From Magnetospirillum aberrantis SpK (GTDB lineage: Bacteria; Pseudomonadota; Alphaproteobacteria; Rhodospirillales; Magnetospirillaceae): DNA of 64,000 nt. Of this stretch, positions 61,302-64,000 are shown piece by piece. Made by a program: the position numbers and the translations under genes. The notes beneath the pieces are model-generated. The model was not told the origin of the DNA. It was given only the letters and a program-made list of their open reading frames with translations, and did no database searches. The number at the start of each line of letters is the position of its first letter. Position 1 is the stretch's first letter. The stretch spans positions 62,001-126,000 of the forward strand of contig NZ_JAAIYP010000007.1 in NCBI RefSeq assembly GCF_011022235.1. The letters run 5' to 3'.

Positions 61302-61880
61302 TCACCCCTTGGGGGCGGCCTTGTCCTTCTTGTCCATCTCGGCCTTTTTTTCGGCCTTGGGCTTTTCCAGCTTGGCCGAAGCCTTGGGCTTGATCTGTGC
61401 GCTGGCCTGCCGGACCGGGGCGGACGCGCAGACCGGACGGTCGGGCTTGTCCACGGTGGCGGCGGCGAAATGCTCCAACTCGGCCGGCTTCAGGCCGGAC
61501 AGCTTCTCGAACAGCGGCACATGGCTTTCGCAATAGCCTTCGACCAGATGGGCACGCTGGGATTCGTCATTGGCCAACACCGTCTGATAGCGGTCGATGC
61601 TGCCGCCGCTGCGGGCGAAATGCCCCCGCAGGACTTTGGCGTTCTCGCTCAGTTGGCCGCCGAAACGCTGAATGTAGGAGGCATACTTCCCCGGCAGGCT
61701 GGGGTCGTCGGTACGGCAGTTCAGGGACGCGACCTGAAGCTGGATGTGCAATTGCCGCACCTGAAGCGCGCGCGCCTCGGTGGGGTTGATGCATCCGGCA
61801 GCGCCGGCAGGCAACGAGGCGGTCAGCGCCAGCAAGGCGACGGCGGCGGCACAGGAGAAACGGGTCAACGGCAACCTCAT
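61302..61880 (-). CDS. Exported hypothetical protein with Lys/Ala-rich tail
   Basis: The 192-residue protein has a clear Sec signal (MRLPLTRFSCAAAVALLALTASLPAGAA). The mature helical domain contains four spaced cysteines (GCINPTEARALQVRQLHIQL, SLNCRTDD, GYCESHVPLFEKL, RPVCASAP), probably two disulfides. The last 35 residues are a Lys/Ala/Pro/Glu tail (KPKASAKLEKPKAEKKAEMDKKDKAAPKG) like those that contact peptidoglycan or nucleic acid. I do not recognise the domain. It is 85 nt downstream of the glycosyltransferase gene on the same strand. Confidence 0.75.
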   Translation of the reverse strand: MRLPLTRFSCAAAVALLALTASLPAGAAGCINPTEARALQVRQLHIQLQVASLNCRTDDPSLPGKYASYIQRFGGQLSENAKVLRGHFARSGGSIDRYQTVLANDESQRAHLVEGYCESHVPLFEKLSGLKPAELEHFAAATVDKPDRPVCASAPVRQASAQIKPKASAKLEKPKAEKKAEMDKKDKAAPKG

Positions 61881-61965
61881 GCATCGTTCGAAGAGGCGAG
61901 CGGGCGCCAGTTTGGAGAAGCGGGCCGGAAATAGCAACACTTGCGGTAGGGAACATCGACCAACG

Positions 61966-62985
61966 TCAGGCGCAGCGCCGCCTTTCCCCTGCCAACGGCC
62001 GCAACAGCGACAGGAACTGGCCGGCGACCCGCTCCCAGGAAAAGCCCGCGGCATAGTCGCGACAGGCATCCGGGTCCACGTCAAGCGCCGCCAGCGCGGC
62101 AGCCTTGAGATCAGGCCCCAGCACCCCCACCGGCGCGTCGCCGACCACGTCCAGCGGACCGGGCACGGCGAAGGCGGCCACCGGCACGCCCGAGGCCAGG
62201 GCCTCCAGCATCACCAGCCCGAACGTGTCGGTCAGCGACGGAAACACGAAGCAATCGGCGGCGGCGAAATAGCGCGACAATTCGGCGTCGCCATTGGCGA
62301 TGCGCCAGTCCACGTCCGGGTAACGCTTCATCAGCGCCGCCCGTGCCGGACCGTCGCCCACCACCATCTTGGTCCCCGGCAGATCCAGCGCCAAAAAGGC
62401 CGGCAGATTCTTTTCCACCGCCACCCGCCCCACATACAGGAACAACGGACGGGGGACGTTCAGGAAATCCTTGGGCTGCGGCCGGAACGTGCGGATGTCG
62501 ACGCCATGCGACCATTCCACCGCGTTGGCGAAGCCCCATTGCCCCAATTCCTCGAACACGCTGGGCGACGGGCACATCACCGCCGAGGACGGCGCGTGGA
62601 AGCGCCGGATCAAGGCATAGGGCCACGCCAGCGGCACCCCGGTCCGGGCCCGCACGTAATGGGGAAACTTGGTGTGATAGGCGGTGGTGAAGGGATGGCC
62701 GTTCTTCAGGCACCATCCCCGCGCCGCCCAACCCAGCGGGCCTTCGGTGGCGACGTGCACCGCGTCGGGGGCGAAGTCCTCGATCATCGTCGCCAGCCGC
62801 CGGCCGGGAAACAGCGCCAAGGGAATTTCAGGGTAGCTGGGGCACGGCATGACCCGGAACTGGCCGGGTTCGAACACCGCCACCTGATGGCCCATGCCCC
62901 CAAGGGTCGCGGCCAGGGTGTCGAGCACGCGCACCACGCCGTTGCGTTGCGGATGCCAGGCGTCGGTCACGATGGCGATACGCAT
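61966..62985 (-). CDS. GT4 glycosyltransferase (MgtA/mannosyltransferase-like)
   Basis: The 339-residue protein starts at an ATG behind GGAGTGG and has the GT-B layout: N-terminal acceptor domain (MRIAIVTDAWHPQRNGVVRVL, HVATEGPLGWAARGWCLKNGHPFTTAYHTKFP) and C-terminal donor domain (LFLYVGRVAVEKNLPAFLAL, VVGDGPAR, DCFVFPSLTDTFGLVMLEALASGVPVAAF). The E-x7-E-like motif is present in TDTFGLVMLEA. Relatives transfer mannose or glucose(uronic acid) from nucleotide sugars onto diacylglycerol or phosphatidylinositol, so glycolipid synthesis is likely. The sugar and acceptor are not determined. Confidence 0.87.
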   Translation of the reverse strand: MRIAIVTDAWHPQRNGVVRVLDTLAATLGGMGHQVAVFEPGQFRVMPCPSYPEIPLALFPGRRLATMIEDFAPDAVHVATEGPLGWAARGWCLKNGHPFTTAYHTKFPHYVRARTGVPLAWPYALIRRFHAPSSAVMCPSPSVFEELGQWGFANAVEWSHGVDIRTFRPQPKDFLNVPRPLFLYVGRVAVEKNLPAFLALDLPGTKMVVGDGPARAALMKRYPDVDWRIANGDAELSRYFAAADCFVFPSLTDTFGLVMLEALASGVPVAAFAVPGPLDVVGDAPVGVLGPDLKAAALAALDVDPDACRDYAAGFSWERVAGQFLSLLRPLAGERRRCA

Positions 62986-63068
62986 GAAACCACTCCGTCA
63001 CGGAACCTTCCGCATGCCTAGGACCGGGCGCCGGCCGGAGCAAGTGACAGGATGGTGAATTCAACACG

Positions 63069-63924
63069 CTACAGGTTGGCCAGTTCCACCGCCGGCACCG
63101 CCCCCAGGGCGGGAAACAACCGGCTGGCGATACGGGCGAAGCGGTCGGGAGCGTCGGTGGCGATCAGCGACAGCCCCCCTGCCCCCTCCGGCGGTGCCGC
63201 CAGACCGGCGGCAGCCAGCACCGTTTCGGCCTCGGCCGCCACCGCCTCGGCACAATCGACCAGCGCCGGGCCGCCCCCCAGGACACGCCGCAGGGTCCCG
63301 GCCAGCAACGGGAAATGGGTGCAGCCCAGAACCAGACAATCGGCCGCCGCCCCCCCCCCGGAAGTAATCGCCCAGATAATGGCGTACCATGGCCTCGGCG
63401 ATGGGGCCTTCGGTCAGCCCTTCCTCGGCCAGGGCCACGAACATGGGGCACGGCACCTGGATTACCTCGGCGTCGGGACGGTGGGCACGGATGGCCCGGA
63501 CAAAGGCGGCCGACCGGCACGTTCCCTCGGTCGCCGCCACCACGATACGGCCGGAACGCGATTGCCGCGCCGCCGCCGCCGCGCCGGCTTCCACCACCCC
63601 CAGCACGGCCAGCCCGGAATGCACCGAGGCCAACGTGTCCAGAGCATGGGCCGAGGCGGTGTTGCAGGCCACCACCAGCATCTTGATGCCGCGCGCCGCC
63701 AGGAAGTCCGTCGCCTTGCCGGCATAGCGCACCACCGTCTCGGGCGATTTGGTGCCATAGGGCAACCGCGCCACGTCCCCCAGATAGAGCAATTGTTCGG
63801 ATGGCAATCGGCGGCGCAGGGCAGCGGCCACCGTCAACCCACCGACGCCCGAATCGAAGACGCCGACAGGTTGCAGAGAATGCGGGCACGCTACGGTATT
63901 CACCGGAGACGGCACTGGACTACC
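63069..63924 (-). pseudogene. murI: Glutamate racemase, frame broken at a G10 run
   Basis: MurI makes D-glutamate for peptidoglycan. The N-terminal part is canonical (PVGVFDSGVGGLTVAAALRRRLP, LYLGDVARLPYGTKS, MLVVACNTASAHALDTL with the first catalytic Cys, VPCPMFVALAEEGL). After GDYF the printed frame enters a Gly run and then nonsense. The true C-terminal part, including the second catalytic Cys segment (ADCLVLGCTHFPLLAGTLRRVLGGGP...), lies in another frame and ends at 63069. The break is a G10 run (plus-strand C10 at 63350-63359); nine G would restore the frame. Because murI is normally essential, sequence error or slippage is more likely than loss. Start is a GTG at 63924 behind AGGGGGC; a GTG at 63981 is an alternative. 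Confidence 0.8.
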
Positions 63925-64000
63925 CACGTCGCCCCCTGGCCATTTGGCATAATCTAGCGATGATTTACACGAGTCTGACACGATATTACAACCTGCCCCC

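Overview
The window is GC-rich, densely coded, free-living alphaproteobacterial chromosome, most likely Rhodospirillales and Magnetospirillum-like. That placement is an inference from gene content: aerobic-type cobaltochelatase genes, the nitrogenase-sustaining protein CowN beside an RcoM-type CO sensor, hemerythrin-based O2 sensing, tandem Crp/Fnr regulators and TonB-dependent iron uptake. I see no rRNA, tRNA, CRISPR array, transposase or phage integrase.

Layout. (1) 1-12350: a periplasmic metal-chelate/vitamin binding protein (minus strand, cut by the window edge), then a cobalamin riboswitch on the plus strand. It leads a tightly overlapping operon: SPASM-type radical SAM enzyme, CobN, a second CobN-like large subunit with an altered core motif, a ChlD-like AAA+/VWA subunit and a ChlI-like AAA+ subunit. 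(2) 12364-24498, minus strand: a giant LEPR/DUF4347 cadherin-like surface protein followed by a TolC-like outer membrane protein (apparently frameshifted), a periplasmic adaptor, a membrane-anchored HlyD-like protein, a PqqD-M50 peptidase-HlyD fusion and a small exported protein. It looks like a dedicated export module without an ABC transporter. (3) 24891-27891: four tandem exported tail-collar-domain proteins sharing near-identical cores. (4) 27951-35031: siderophore/iron uptake (esterase, TonB receptor, FecR, FecI on minus; ExbB-ExbD-TonB on plus) with Fur-like boxes.

(5) 35032-41549: a structured non-coding stretch, LOG protein, MBL hydrolase, a membrane-anchored hypothetical, a degenerate EAL protein with a bacteriohemerythrin, a hydrogenase-type maturation protease, RuvX/YqgF and a small lipoprotein. 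(6) 41551-42662: cowN and an RcoM-like PAS-LytTR regulator. (7) 42762-46029: the gatCAB operon. (8) 46330-56563, minus strand: a 2735-residue protein built almost wholly of a Ser/Thr-rich 8-residue repeat, followed after 13 nt by a GT41 (O-GlcNAc-transferase-like) glycosyltransferase. (9) 56930-63924: a small hypothetical, a hemerythrin-NIT-HAMP-PAS sensor, two Crp/Fnr regulators, an exported Lys/Ala-tailed protein, a GT4 glycosyltransferase and a frameshifted glutamate racemase.

The two strongest candidates for undescribed biology are the octad-repeat protein/GT41 pair and the ABC-less LEPR-adhesin export module. Reading-frame breaks occur at three places (TolC-like gene, A7 run near 37441, G10 run in murI). 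They are either sequence errors or slippage/phase-variation sites.
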